The notes under the pieces were generated by a model. The model was not told the DNA's origin, made no database searches, and worked only from the letters and a program-made list of their open reading frames with translations. Both the position numbers and the translations under genes were made by a program. A stretch of DNA of 64,000 nt, from positions 1 to 64,000 of the forward strand of contig NZ_BDBL01000034.1 in assembly GCF_001612965.1 (NCBI RefSeq). The letters are read 5' to 3'. This stretch comes from Nocardia kruczakiae NBRC 101016. Lineage in GTDB: Bacteria; Actinomycetota; Actinomycetes; Mycobacteriales; Mycobacteriaceae. This document shows positions 25,169 to 32,774 of this stretch, in pieces. Each line of letters starts with the position of its first letter. The stretch's first letter is position 1.

Positions 25169-25326
25169 CACCGTGCGCTGGATGTAGACAACGCATAACA
25201 TCAAGTGCGGGATATATTTAATTTGCCCCGCGCATCGCGCTTCTCCGGATAACATCCCGACCGGCCGCCGCCGTCGTACTCGACCGGCGGTCCGCATCGG
25301 TTGCTCGAAAGTCCGGAGTACGTTTC

Positions 25327-26571
25327 ATGCCCACCTCACCGCAGACCCCCGGTCCGGTCCGCTACGGCTCGCCGGGCGACAGCAGTGGTCCTCGAATCCC
25401 CCTGTACACCGAAGAATTCGCCGCCGACCCGCATCGGATCTATCGGCAGGCGCGTGAGCGGTTCGGAGCGCTGGTGCCGATCGACCTCGCACCGGGCGTG
25501 CCCGCCACGCTGGTGATCGACTACCAGGTCGCCCGGCGGATCCTCAACGACCCCGACCATTTTCCGGCCGATCCTCGGCACTGGCAGCGGCAGATACCGG
25601 CCGATTGTCCGGTGCTACCGCTGATGGAGTGGCGGCCCAACGCCTTTCGTAGCGCCGGCGCCGAACACGCTCGCTACCGCACTCCCACGGTCGCCGCGTT
25701 GCACGAGGTCGAGATGTTCGCGCTGCACCATACGGTCGAGCGGATCGCGGTTCCGCTGATCGATGCGTTCTGCACCACCGGGACCGCCGAGATCATTACC
25801 GAGTACGCCTATCCGCTCACCTTTCAGGTGGTCAATACGCTGCTCGGCTGCCCCGCCGATATCGGCCGCCGCGCGGCCGACGCCTTTACCGCGATCTTCG
25901 ACGGCGCCGAGACCGACGAGGCCGACGCCCTGCTCGTCGCGGCACTCGCCGACCTGATCGCGCTGCGCCGCAAGGAGCCGGGCAACGACGTCACCTCACG
26001 GCTGCTGCGGCATCCGGTGCAACTGGACCAGGACGAGATGATCGCGCAGTTGTTCAGCTTCTACGGTGCGGGGATCGAACCGCTGCACAACCTGATCGTG
26101 AACACGGTGCGCACGCTGCTCACCGAAGACCGGTTCGCGGGTGGGCTGCTCGGCGGCAGCATGACCACCCGCGCGGCGGTGGACGAGGTGCTGTTCACCG
26201 ACCCGCCGCTGGCCAATATGTGCACGACCTTTCCTCGGCAGGCCGTGCTGATCGACGGCGTCTGGCTGCCGGCGCATCAGCCGGTCGTCATCAGCATGGC
26301 CGCGTGCAACAACGATCCCGCCGTCGCGGTCGGCGAATACGTCGACAACAGCTCCCATCTGTCGTGGAGTGTCGGGCCCCATGCCTGCCCCGCGCGGTCG
26401 GTGGCCTATCTGGTCGCGCAGGACGCGGTCGACCAGTTGCTCGACGCCCTGCCGGAGATGCGGCTCGCGGTGCCGGCCGCCGAACTGACCTGGCGGCGTG
26501 GCCCCTTCCATCGTGCGCTGACCGCGCTTCCCGTCGTGTTCCCGCCGTCACCGCCACTGAGCATCGGCTGA
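25327..26571 (+). CDS. Atypical cytochrome P450 lacking ExxR (CYP157-like)
   Basis: The 414-residue protein has P450 length and a haem loop WSVGPHACPARSVAYLVA with Cys354 as iron ligand. The K-helix that should read ExxR reads E287-V-L-F290, so the normally invariant Arg is absent. The I-helix AG(D/E)T motif is AGIEP (residues 248-252), with Pro replacing the conserved Thr. Loss of ExxR and a GPHxCPA haem loop are known from the streptomycete CYP157 family. The reading frame is intact, so this looks like a real but unusual P450. It sits between two beta-propeller genes. No redox partner is nearby. An AT-rich stretch (25211-25223) may be its promoter. Confidence 0.82.
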   Translation: MPTSPQTPGPVRYGSPGDSSGPRIPLYTEEFAADPHRIYRQARERFGALVPIDLAPGVPATLVIDYQVARRILNDPDHFPADPRHWQRQIPADCPVLPLMEWRPNAFRSAGAEHARYRTPTVAALHEVEMFALHHTVERIAVPLIDAFCTTGTAEIITEYAYPLTFQVVNTLLGCPADIGRRAADAFTAIFDGAETDEADALLVAALADLIALRRKEPGNDVTSRLLRHPVQLDQDEMIAQLFSFYGAGIEPLHNLIVNTVRTLLTEDRFAGGLLGGSMTTRAAVDEVLFTDPPLANMCTTFPRQAVLIDGVWLPAHQPVVISMAACNNDPAVAVGEYVDNSSHLSWSVGPHACPARSVAYLVAQDAVDQLLDALPEMRLAVPAAELTWRRGPFHRALTALPVVFPPSPPLSIG

Positions 26572-26596
26572 ATCCGGCGGCCGGGCGCCGCCCTCG

Positions 26597-26616
26597 GTGT
26601 GCATATTTCTGGACAG
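26597..26616. promoter_or_regulatory. TGTCC-family operator, site 3
   Basis: GTGTGCATATTTCTGGACAG carries one perfect half-site (TGGACA) and one TGTGCA half-site. It lies 131 bases upstream of beta-propeller gene 2 and 26 bases after the P450 stop. Read on the other strand it nearly equals site 4. Confidence 0.6.
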
Positions 26617-26747
26617 CCGCGCGGGTGGATTCTGCCTACAGTCGAACAGCGTGCGCGTGGCCGGCTATCCGGTCGGCCACGTGAAATCAGCTGTGCGGCA
26701 ATGTGTTTGCCCCACATCGAGTCTGCGTCACTTCACTCGGAGGAATG

Positions 26748-27914
26748 ATGGGGAAGTTCGGGAATACGGCGGTTCGGCGACGTCGGCGACATCGCGTATT
26801 CGACGGCATCGCAACGAATGTCGGCGCCGCCGTGTGTACGGCGATCATCGCCGTGGCCGGCCCGGTGCCGCATGCCTCGGCGGCGCCCGCGGCGCATCCT
26901 CGATTCCTGATCACGGCGGGCACCGCGTCGATGGGGATCAGTGTGGTGGAGGTGGGCGACGACGGTGCGTTGTCGACGGTGCCCGGCAGTCCGTTCCCGA
27001 CCGGCTTCGGCATTCTGTCGCTGGTCGTCGCGCCGGACGGGCGGACCGTCTATGTGCCGCACGCCGGTGATCTGGGGGTCACCGGTTTCCGGCTCGACGA
27101 TGCCGGTGCGCTGCACCCGATTCCGGGTGCGAACATCACGCTCGACGGTCCGCCGACCAGCGCGGTACTCGCGCCCGACGGGTCGCATCTGTTCGTCGTC
27201 GTCGGCGGTCTCCCGGGGCATGTGGAGTCGTTCGCGGTCGCGCCGTCCGGTGCGCTGACCCCGACCGGTGCGCCGCCGGTGACGGTGGACGGACTCAGCG
27301 CGGTGGCTATGGCTCGCGTCGATCCGAGCGGCCGGTTTCTGCGGGTGGCTCCCTATATCGGAAATACCATGTCCAACTTCGCGATCGGTCCCGACGGCGC
27401 CCTCACTCCGATCGGGGTGACAAGCGTCGAGCTCGGCCCCATCGCCCCCGGGTTCACACCCGACGGCCGATATCTCTACGAGAGCAACGAGTTCGGCTTC
27501 GACCTGTCCGGCTTCGCCGTCGGCGCGGACGGCAGGGTGACCCCCACACCGGGTTCGCCGTATCCGACCGGGGGAGTGCCGCACGGGGCGGTCGTCAGCG
27601 CGGACGGACATCGCCTTTACGTACCCAATGCCGTCGGCCAGTCGATCGCCGGATTCGACGTGCGCCCCGACGGCGCGCTCACTCCGCTTCCGGGCTCACC
27701 CTACGCCGCCCCCGCGGCAACCATGCCTGGCCAGGTAGCGCTGGATCCGGACGGTCGGCACCTGTATCTCGTCGATGTGCTGACCGCGCACATCACCAAT
27801 ATGGTGCATACCTATCTGATCGGTGACGACGGCCGCTTGACGCCGTCGGGGCGGCCGCCGCTCGATACCGGGGTGGTCATGTCCGACGGTCCGGTGGTCG
27901 CGCTGACGCCGTAG
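26748..27914 (+). CDS. Secreted lactonase-type beta-propeller protein 2
   Basis: Two adjacent ATGs (26745, 26748) follow GGAGG; the second has the better spacing and gives 388 residues. A basic N-terminus (VRRRRRHRVFDG) and a hydrophobic stretch ending PHASA form a signal peptide, with possible Tat character. The mature part has the same repeats as protein 1 (APDGRTVYVPHA, TPDGRYLYESNE, GRVTPTPGSPYPTGGVPHGA, LTPLPGSPYAAPAATMPGQV) and the two are about half identical by eye. It is a PF10282-type propeller of unknown substrate. A strong bidirectional terminator follows. Confidence 0.85.
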   Translation: MGKFGNTAVRRRRRHRVFDGIATNVGAAVCTAIIAVAGPVPHASAAPAAHPRFLITAGTASMGISVVEVGDDGALSTVPGSPFPTGFGILSLVVAPDGRTVYVPHAGDLGVTGFRLDDAGALHPIPGANITLDGPPTSAVLAPDGSHLFVVVGGLPGHVESFAVAPSGALTPTGAPPVTVDGLSAVAMARVDPSGRFLRVAPYIGNTMSNFAIGPDGALTPIGVTSVELGPIAPGFTPDGRYLYESNEFGFDLSGFAVGADGRVTPTPGSPYPTGGVPHGAVVSADGHRLYVPNAVGQSIAGFDVRPDGALTPLPGSPYAAPAATMPGQVALDPDGRHLYLVDVLTAHITNMVHTYLIGDDGRLTPSGRPPLDTGVVMSDGPVVALTP

Positions 27915-27954
27915 AAACTCGAGCGGGATCCCATCGTCGGGGGATGCGCGCCGA

Positions 27955-27998
27955 ACGACGAGCGCGTCGACCGGAATACCGGTCGACGCGCTCGTCGT
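27955..27998. terminator. 20-bp perfect bidirectional terminator hairpin
   Basis: ACGACGAGCGCGTCGACCGG pairs without a mismatch with CCGGTCGACGCGCTCGTCGT around an AATA loop. It sits between the convergent beta-propeller 2 and SDR genes and can stop transcription in both directions. Confidence 0.85.
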
Positions 27999-28038
27999 CA
28001 CGACGTCAGCTGTCGCAAGGCGACAGCGCTGAATCCGT

Positions 28039-28929
28039 CTACTTGCCCACCGCGCTGAGATCCTGCTCGTCGATCGTCTTGAACGGTACATGCGTTGCGG
28101 GATCGAGGATTTGGCCGATGTGCTGCTGCACGAGCTCCGGGGTGAGGTCCTTGCTCGTGAAGCCGTCGTTGAAACCGAGGACGAGCCGCTGCACTTCGCC
28201 GCCCTGGGCCTGGAGGACCTCGCCGTTGATGGCGCACTCCTCGTGCGCCAGATAGGCCACGACGGGGCTGACCAGCGAGGTCGGCAGGTTGTCGCGCATG
28301 AACTGCTTGAACTCCTCCGGCAGATCCGCCTCGTCGGACATCCGGGTCGCCGCGGTGGGAGCGATCGCGTTGACCTTGATGCCCACCTCTTGCGCCTCGA
28401 AGGCGAGGGTCCGGGTGAACGCGAAGATCGCACCCTTGGCGGAGACGTAGGGAGTCTGCTGCGGGAAGCCGATCAGGGTGGGGGAGGTGGTGTTCACGAC
28501 GCGCCCGGATCCGCTCTCGATCAGGTGCGGCCAGGCGGCGGCGGTCACTCCGGCGGTACCGAAGAAGTGCACCTCCATGTGCTGCCGGATCGACGCCAGC
28601 ACGTCCGGGCCGAAGGATTGCACCTTGTTGATGCCGGCGTTGTTGACCAGAATGTCGAGGCGGCCGAACGCGTCGATCGCGGCCCGCACGATGCCCTCCG
28701 GGTTCTCGGTGACCGAATCGAAGTTCGCCACCGCGCGCCCGCCGGCGGCGATGATCTCGGCCACCACGTCCTCGGCCGGAGCCGAACTGGCCCCGGTGCC
28801 CTGAGCGGAACCGCCCAGATCGTTGATCACGACCGCCGCACCCCGGGAAGCCAGGAATTTGGCGTGCGACGCGCCGAGGCCACGCCCCGAGCCGGTGACC
28901 ACGGCGACGCGTCCGTCGAATGACAGCAT
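28039..28929 (-). CDS. Short-chain dehydrogenase/reductase, 296 residues
   Basis: The ATG at 28929 has GAGGAG six bases upstream. The Rossmann motif is VVTGSGRGLGASHAKFLASR, the NNAG motif is ILVNNAGIN, and the active site is NTTS followed by YVSAKGAIF. The N-terminal motif and INDLGGSAQGTG resemble the SDR domain of hydroxyacyl-CoA dehydrogenase-type proteins (multifunctional enzyme type 2 group). A C-terminal tail of about 50 residues exceeds the minimal SDR. It lies 14 bases after the cupin gene, so the two form an operon, read away from the NTF2-like gene. Substrate unknown; a hydroxyacyl or secondary alcohol is likely. Confidence 0.88.
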   Translation of the reverse strand: MLSFDGRVAVVTGSGRGLGASHAKFLASRGAAVVINDLGGSAQGTGASSAPAEDVVAEIIAAGGRAVANFDSVTENPEGIVRAAIDAFGRLDILVNNAGINKVQSFGPDVLASIRQHMEVHFFGTAGVTAAAWPHLIESGSGRVVNTTSPTLIGFPQQTPYVSAKGAIFAFTRTLAFEAQEVGIKVNAIAPTAATRMSDEADLPEEFKQFMRDNLPTSLVSPVVAYLAHEECAINGEVLQAQGGEVQRLVLGFNDGFTSKDLTPELVQQHIGQILDPATHVPFKTIDEQDLSAVGK

Positions 28930-28943
28930 GTATTACTCCTCTA

Positions 28944-29471
28944 TCAGGCCGTTGCCGGCAGCATGACCGCGACCATCGTCACGGGTTTGTCGGTGCGATT
29001 GCTCCAGGCATGTTTGACGCCGCGGTTGATCACGGTGTCGCCGGCGCGCAGCAGGGTCTCGCCGGTTTCGTAGAGCGCGTAGATCTCGCCGTCGAGAATC
29101 GTGGCGATATCGATGGTCTCGGTCGCGTGTAGGCCGACGATGCCGTCGCTCTCGGCATTGGCGTCCTCGCCGTGCAGATTCCCGATCGACTCGGCGTACA
29201 CCGCGGGATCGATCTCGCTGTCCGGCGGGAAGGTGGCCAGCCGGACCACGAGTCCCTTCGCGGGTGGGTCGAGTTCCACCTCCGGCCGCAATGTGTCCTC
29301 GTCCCGGTACCGGCCAGGCAGTGAGTCGACGCGCCAGACGTCGTTGACCGTGAACGCGGGGAGGGCCACCCGGGTGGCGGTGTCTTCGTCCACGACGACG
29401 GTCGATTTGCCGTCGGCGTCCAGTCCCGCGATGACTCGCCGCGCGGTCTTGTTCAGATGTTCGCCCCTCAT
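28944..29471 (-). CDS. Cupin-domain protein
   Basis: The 175-residue protein starts at an ATG with GAAGGA six bases upstream. The cupin barrel is in the C-terminal half: GIVGLHATETIDIATILDGE, YALYETGETLLRAGDTVINR and GVKHAWSNRTDKPVTMVAVM. The first motif has a single clear His-x-Thr-x-Thr instead of the classical HxH, so metal binding may be altered. Related proteins are found beside catabolic oxidoreductases. It heads a two-gene operon with the SDR. Its upstream region holds an ATATAATATAT-like site and a TGTCC-type operator. Confidence 0.78.
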   Translation of the reverse strand: MRGEHLNKTARRVIAGLDADGKSTVVVDEDTATRVALPAFTVNDVWRVDSLPGRYRDEDTLRPEVELDPPAKGLVVRLATFPPDSEIDPAVYAESIGNLHGEDANAESDGIVGLHATETIDIATILDGEIYALYETGETLLRAGDTVINRGVKHAWSNRTDKPVTMVAVMLPATA

Positions 29472-29519
29472 GAGGTTCCTTCCCTGCGGATACGAGCGTG
29501 CTCTCCGTCACAAAATACT

Positions 29520-29530
29520 ATATAAAATAT
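29520..29530. promoter_or_regulatory. ATATAATATAT-family site with one mismatch
   Basis: ATATAAAATAT lies 49 bases upstream of the cupin gene and differs at one position from the exact 11-mer found at four other promoter regions between 38 and 55.4 kb. It stands out strongly from the GC-rich surroundings. Confidence 0.45.
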
Positions 29531-29603
29531 GTAAAGCAAGTGTGCTGCCGCGGCCGTGGACCCGCCTTCCTCGGAAGAGAGTGGCGGAGTGCGGGCGCGT
29601 GAA

Positions 29604-29623
29604 GTGTCCAAATATCTGCACAC
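29604..29623. promoter_or_regulatory. TGTCC-family operator, site 4
   Basis: GTGTCCAAATATCTGCACAC lies between the divergent cupin-SDR operon and the NTF2-like gene (77 bases before its start). It fits the consensus of sites 1-3, with one half-site TGCACA. Confidence 0.6.
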
Positions 29624-29699
29624 TCGGCGCGCCGGCGCGCGGACATCATGAGTGACGCAGGCCACCTGCAGAACCCCGATAGGAAGGCACCGACTACCG

Positions 29700-30071
29700 A
29701 TGAGCACCACACCCGACCAGGCGACCATCGACCTCGCGGAAAACTGGGTCAAAGCCCTGAAGAATATCGACCTGTTCCTCGAGATCAGCACTCCGGACTG
29801 CCAGGTGTGGCACAGCGCCGACGACAAATGGGTGTCGGTGGCCGAGGCTGTCGCCGCGGTCTACGAGCGTTCCGGTGACGACGGCGTGCCCGATTTTCAG
29901 GCCCAGGGAATCACCTTCACAGAGAAGGGTTTCTTCAACGAGGTCACGACCGAGGTGCAGATCAGCGGTCAGAAGATGAAACTGCACCTGATCCAGCTCG
30001 TGGAGGTGCGCGACGGAAAGGCCGCGCGGGTTCGCGAGTACATCGGCCCGGAAATGGGTGTGCAGCCGTAA
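29700..30071 (+). CDS. NTF2-fold (SnoaL-like) small protein
   Basis: The 123-residue protein starts at an ATG (29700); a GTG 48 bases upstream in frame is possible because the AGGAAGG element is 12 bases from the ATG. The fold is suggested by AENWVKALKNIDLFLEISTP, VWHSADDKWVSVAEAVAAVY and the strands MKLHLIQLVEVRDGKAARVR. Catalytic residues cannot be assigned. It is a distant relative of the SnoaL-like protein at 23113 and shares the same operator type upstream. A strong hairpin follows it. Confidence 0.7.
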   Translation: MSTTPDQATIDLAENWVKALKNIDLFLEISTPDCQVWHSADDKWVSVAEAVAAVYERSGDDGVPDFQAQGITFTEKGFFNEVTTEVQISGQKMKLHLIQLVEVRDGKAARVREYIGPEMGVQP

Positions 30072-30080
30072 ACCGAAGTC

Positions 30081-30134
30081 CGCGAACGGAATCGGCGCGT
30101 CGGCAATCCTTCCCCAGCCGACGCGCCGTTCGCG
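30081..30134. terminator. Bidirectional terminator between NTF2-like and aldehyde dehydrogenase genes
   Basis: The core stem CGGCGCGTCGGC (30093-30104) pairs perfectly with GCCGACGCGCCG (30117-30128) around a 12-base loop. Outer CGCGAA/TTCGCG arms can extend it. It lies between convergent stop codons. Confidence 0.75.
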
Positions 30135-30153
30135 TATCACTGTCGCAGTGCCC

Positions 30154-31623
30154 CTACAGCGGCCACTGCATGTGCTTGATCTCGAAGAACTCGCGCAGCC
30201 CCTCGTCGCCGCCTTCGCGGCCGATCCCGCTGTATCCCGGTCCGCCCCAGGGCGCGTCGGCGCGCATGCCGCCGCCGCCGTTGATGGTGACCGTGCCCGA
30301 GCGCAGCCGCCGGCCGAAGGCGAGGGCATCGGCGGTCGGACCCCACACATTGGCGTTGAGTGCGTATTTGGCGTCGTTGGCCATGCGGACCGCATCGTCG
30401 AGATCGGTATAGGGCATCACCACACCGACGGGTGCGAACAGTTCCTCCTGGGCGATCTCCGCCTCGTTGGGTACCTGAGTCACCAGCGTCGCCTCGAGGA
30501 AGAAGCCCGCGTCCAGCCCCGCCGGCCGGCCACCGCCGGTCGGGAACCGGGCACCCGCGTCCCGCGCCCGGGCCAGGAATCCCTCGACCCTGTCCCGGTG
30601 CTCGCCGGTGATCAGCGGGCCCAGAATCGTGTCGGGGGACAGGGGATCGCCGATGGTGAGGCCGCGCAGGAATGCCGCCGATCGCTCGACGTATTCGTCG
30701 AAATCCTTCTGCGGCACCAGAGTTCGGGTGGTGGCCCCGCAGGCCTGGCCGCTGTTGCGGGTGAAGCGCAGGGCCGAGGCGGGGACCGCCCGTTCCAGGT
30801 CCGTTCCGGGCAGCACGATATTGGGTGATTTGCCGCCGAGTTCGAGCACGACCTTCTTCAACGTCGGCGCCGCCAGGGTCAGAATCTTGCTGCCCACCGC
30901 GGCCGACCCGGTGAAGGTCACCATATCGACCTCCGGGGCCTCGACCACGAGCGTCGTGGTTCCCGGTGGCCCGAACACCAGATTGACCGCACCGGAAGGG
31001 AATCCGGCCTCCTCGAACAGTCGCACGATCGCCGAGGTGAGCAGGATGGCGCGCGGTGAGGTGACCAGTACCGTGGAGCAGCCCGCCGCCAGCGCGGCAC
31101 CCAGTTTGTACGCGCACATCATCACCGGCACGTTGTAGGCGACGATGGCGGCGACCACGCCCGCGGGCTCGCGCACCAGCATGCTGCCGGAGACGATCGG
31201 ATCGTGGTCCAGCGGCAGTGGCTGTTCGTATCCGTCGCGCGGACCGCGTGCCGCGGCATCGGCGAACCATCGGAAGAATTTCGCCGGCAGATCCACGTGC
31301 AGGGTGGCCGCGCTGCTGACGGGGGTGCCGATCTCGGTGGCGGCCAGGGCGACGATGTCGTCACGGCGTGCTTCGAGCAGATCGGTGAACCGGTGCAGCA
31401 GGGCGCCGCGGTCGGCGGGGCTCAGCCGGCTCCATTCGCCGCCGTCGAAGGCGCGCCGCGCGGCCGCTACCGCCGCGGCGACCTGCGCTGCGCCGGTGGA
31501 CGGGGTGAGCGCCAGCTGCTCGCCGGTGCTGGGATTGATCGAGGCGATCGGTTCGCCGTCCCCGGCGATCCAGCGGCCGTCGATATAGCTCGCGGCCTCA
31601 CCTGTCAGGGCAGTCATGTTCAC
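30154..31623 (-). CDS. NAD(P)-dependent aldehyde dehydrogenase
   Basis: The 489-residue protein is full length for the family. The catalytic Cys295 lies in NSGQACGATTR, the general base Glu261 in VVLELGGKSP, the cofactor motif is FTGSAAVGSKI, and the C-terminal motif is PWGGPGYSGIGREGG. It oxidises an aldehyde to the acid. It is the last gene of the minus-strand operon hyuA1-hyuB1-zinc ribbon-SDR-ALDH and starts 39 bases after the SDR. The GTG at 31623 and the ATG at 31617 are both usable starts. Substrate unknown. Confidence 0.9.
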   Translation of the reverse strand: MNMTALTGEAASYIDGRWIAGDGEPIASINPSTGEQLALTPSTGAAQVAAAVAAARRAFDGGEWSRLSPADRGALLHRFTDLLEARRDDIVALAATEIGTPVSSAATLHVDLPAKFFRWFADAAARGPRDGYEQPLPLDHDPIVSGSMLVREPAGVVAAIVAYNVPVMMCAYKLGAALAAGCSTVLVTSPRAILLTSAIVRLFEEAGFPSGAVNLVFGPPGTTTLVVEAPEVDMVTFTGSAAVGSKILTLAAPTLKKVVLELGGKSPNIVLPGTDLERAVPASALRFTRNSGQACGATTRTLVPQKDFDEYVERSAAFLRGLTIGDPLSPDTILGPLITGEHRDRVEGFLARARDAGARFPTGGGRPAGLDAGFFLEATLVTQVPNEAEIAQEELFAPVGVVMPYTDLDDAVRMANDAKYALNANVWGPTADALAFGRRLRSGTVTINGGGGMRADAPWGGPGYSGIGREGGDEGLREFFEIKHMQWPL

Positions 31624-31662
31624 AGTCCTTTGCGAAAAGCTGTCGTATACAGAGCAATTCGG

Positions 31663-32430
31663 TTATCCCGCCATATATCCACCGTCGACGACGAATTCGC
31701 CGCCGGTCGCGTAACCGGCACGGTCGGAGAGCAGCCAGCAGGCCATCTCGGCGATGTCGGTCGGTTGCGCGAGCCGCGCCGACGGGATCCGCGACATGAT
31801 CGTGTCGCCGCTGCGGCGCTTGGCGTCCTTCATCAGATCGGTGTCGGTGTAGCCGGGGCACACCGCGTTGATCCGGACGGTGGGCGCGTACTCGATCGCC
31901 GCGGTCTTGGTCAGGCCGACCACACCGTGTTTGGCGGCCGAATATCCGGCGGTGGTCTTGAAGCCGGTGAGGCCGGCCAGCGACGCGGTGTTCACGATCG
32001 CGCCGCCGCCCTGGCTCTCCATCTGCTTCAGCTCTGCGCGCAGGCACAGCCACACGCCCTTGAGGTTCACGGCAATGGCTTGATCGAATGCCGTCTCGTC
32101 CCATTCGCCGACACGACGGCCGCCCTGACCGATCTGGCCCCCGCTGACACCGGCGTTGTTGAACGCGCCGTCGAGGCGGCCGTAATGCTCGACCGCGGCG
32201 GCGACCATCGCGTCCACGGAGTCGCCGTCGGTGAGATCGGCCGGAATCGCCACGGCCGCACCGCCGCTCGACCGCACCTCGTCGGCGACAGCCCGCACGC
32301 GATCGTCGGAGATATCGGTCAGCGCCAGTCGCGCGCCTTCACGCGCCGCGAGCAGCGCGGTGGCCCGCCCGATCCCGCCGGCGGCGCCGGTGATGAGGAT
32401 GACTTTGCCGTCGAGCAGCAGCCCTGTCAT
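31663..32430 (-). CDS. Short-chain dehydrogenase/reductase (classical type)
   Basis: The ATG at 32430 with AAAGGAA upstream gives 255 residues, the standard length. Motifs are ILITGAAGGIGRATALLAAR, FNNAGVSGG, NTASLAGLTGF, YSAAKHGVVGLT and the C-terminal GGEFVVDGGYMAG. It should interconvert an alcohol and a ketone with NAD(P). It lies between the zinc-ribbon gene and the aldehyde dehydrogenase of the first carboxylase-like operon. Confidence 0.9.
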   Translation of the reverse strand: MTGLLLDGKVILITGAAGGIGRATALLAAREGARLALTDISDDRVRAVADEVRSSGGAAVAIPADLTDGDSVDAMVAAAVEHYGRLDGAFNNAGVSGGQIGQGGRRVGEWDETAFDQAIAVNLKGVWLCLRAELKQMESQGGGAIVNTASLAGLTGFKTTAGYSAAKHGVVGLTKTAAIEYAPTVRINAVCPGYTDTDLMKDAKRRSGDTIMSRIPSARLAQPTDIAEMACWLLSDRAGYATGGEFVVDGGYMAG

Positions 32431-32502
32431 TGGTTGGTTCCTTTCGAATGTGTTTGCCGCGCCGCATATTCCGTGTGGTGACAACGCGGCTTCGTTGTGT
32501 CC

Positions 32503-32763
32503 TCAGCCGACCCGTGACGCGGGCCAGTCCCGAGTCGGTGACCGCCACGCGGGCCAATGGTCTTCGGGCTTCGGGCGAGTCACCGAGACGTGGTGGAAGC
32601 ACTGCTGGCACTTCACCACCATGCGGGCCCCCAGATAGTTGGCCACGGGATAGCGGGCGAGATCGGCTGCGCCGCAGGCGGAGCACTCGCCGTCGACGGG
32701 GGTGCGTTCGACGTACACGCGCGGGGTTTCGGGGCGGGGGAAGAGGAGTCGATCGACTGACAT
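32503..32763 (-). CDS. Small zinc-ribbon protein, putative subunit of the HyuA/HyuB enzyme 1
   Basis: The 86-residue protein has two CxxC pairs (ECSACG and KCQQCF) separated by about 25 residues, the layout of a zinc ribbon. It begins 11 bases after hyuB1. A homolog (70 residues) at 39802 precedes the second HyuA/HyuB pair; both share VDGxCxxCG, RYPV and VVKCQxC followed by VSxxR. Acetone carboxylase contains a small zinc-binding gamma subunit, so these proteins are plausibly small subunits of the adjacent enzymes. That role is inferred from linkage. Confidence 0.7.
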   Translation of the reverse strand: MSVDRLLFPRPETPRVYVERTPVDGECSACGAADLARYPVANYLGARMVVKCQQCFHHVSVTRPKPEDHWPAWRSPTRDWPASRVG

Positions 32764-32774
32764 GGGGATACCTC

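Noticed and set aside
25211..25223. GATATATTTAATT upstream of the atypical P450 as a member of the same family
   Set aside because: Two mismatches in the 11-base core and loss of symmetry make it more likely an ordinary AT-rich promoter.
24282..28237. TGTCCA/TGGACA-like words inside coding regions elsewhere (for example near 9548 and 15748)
   Set aside because: They lack a partner half-site at the right spacing, so they were not counted with the four operator copies.
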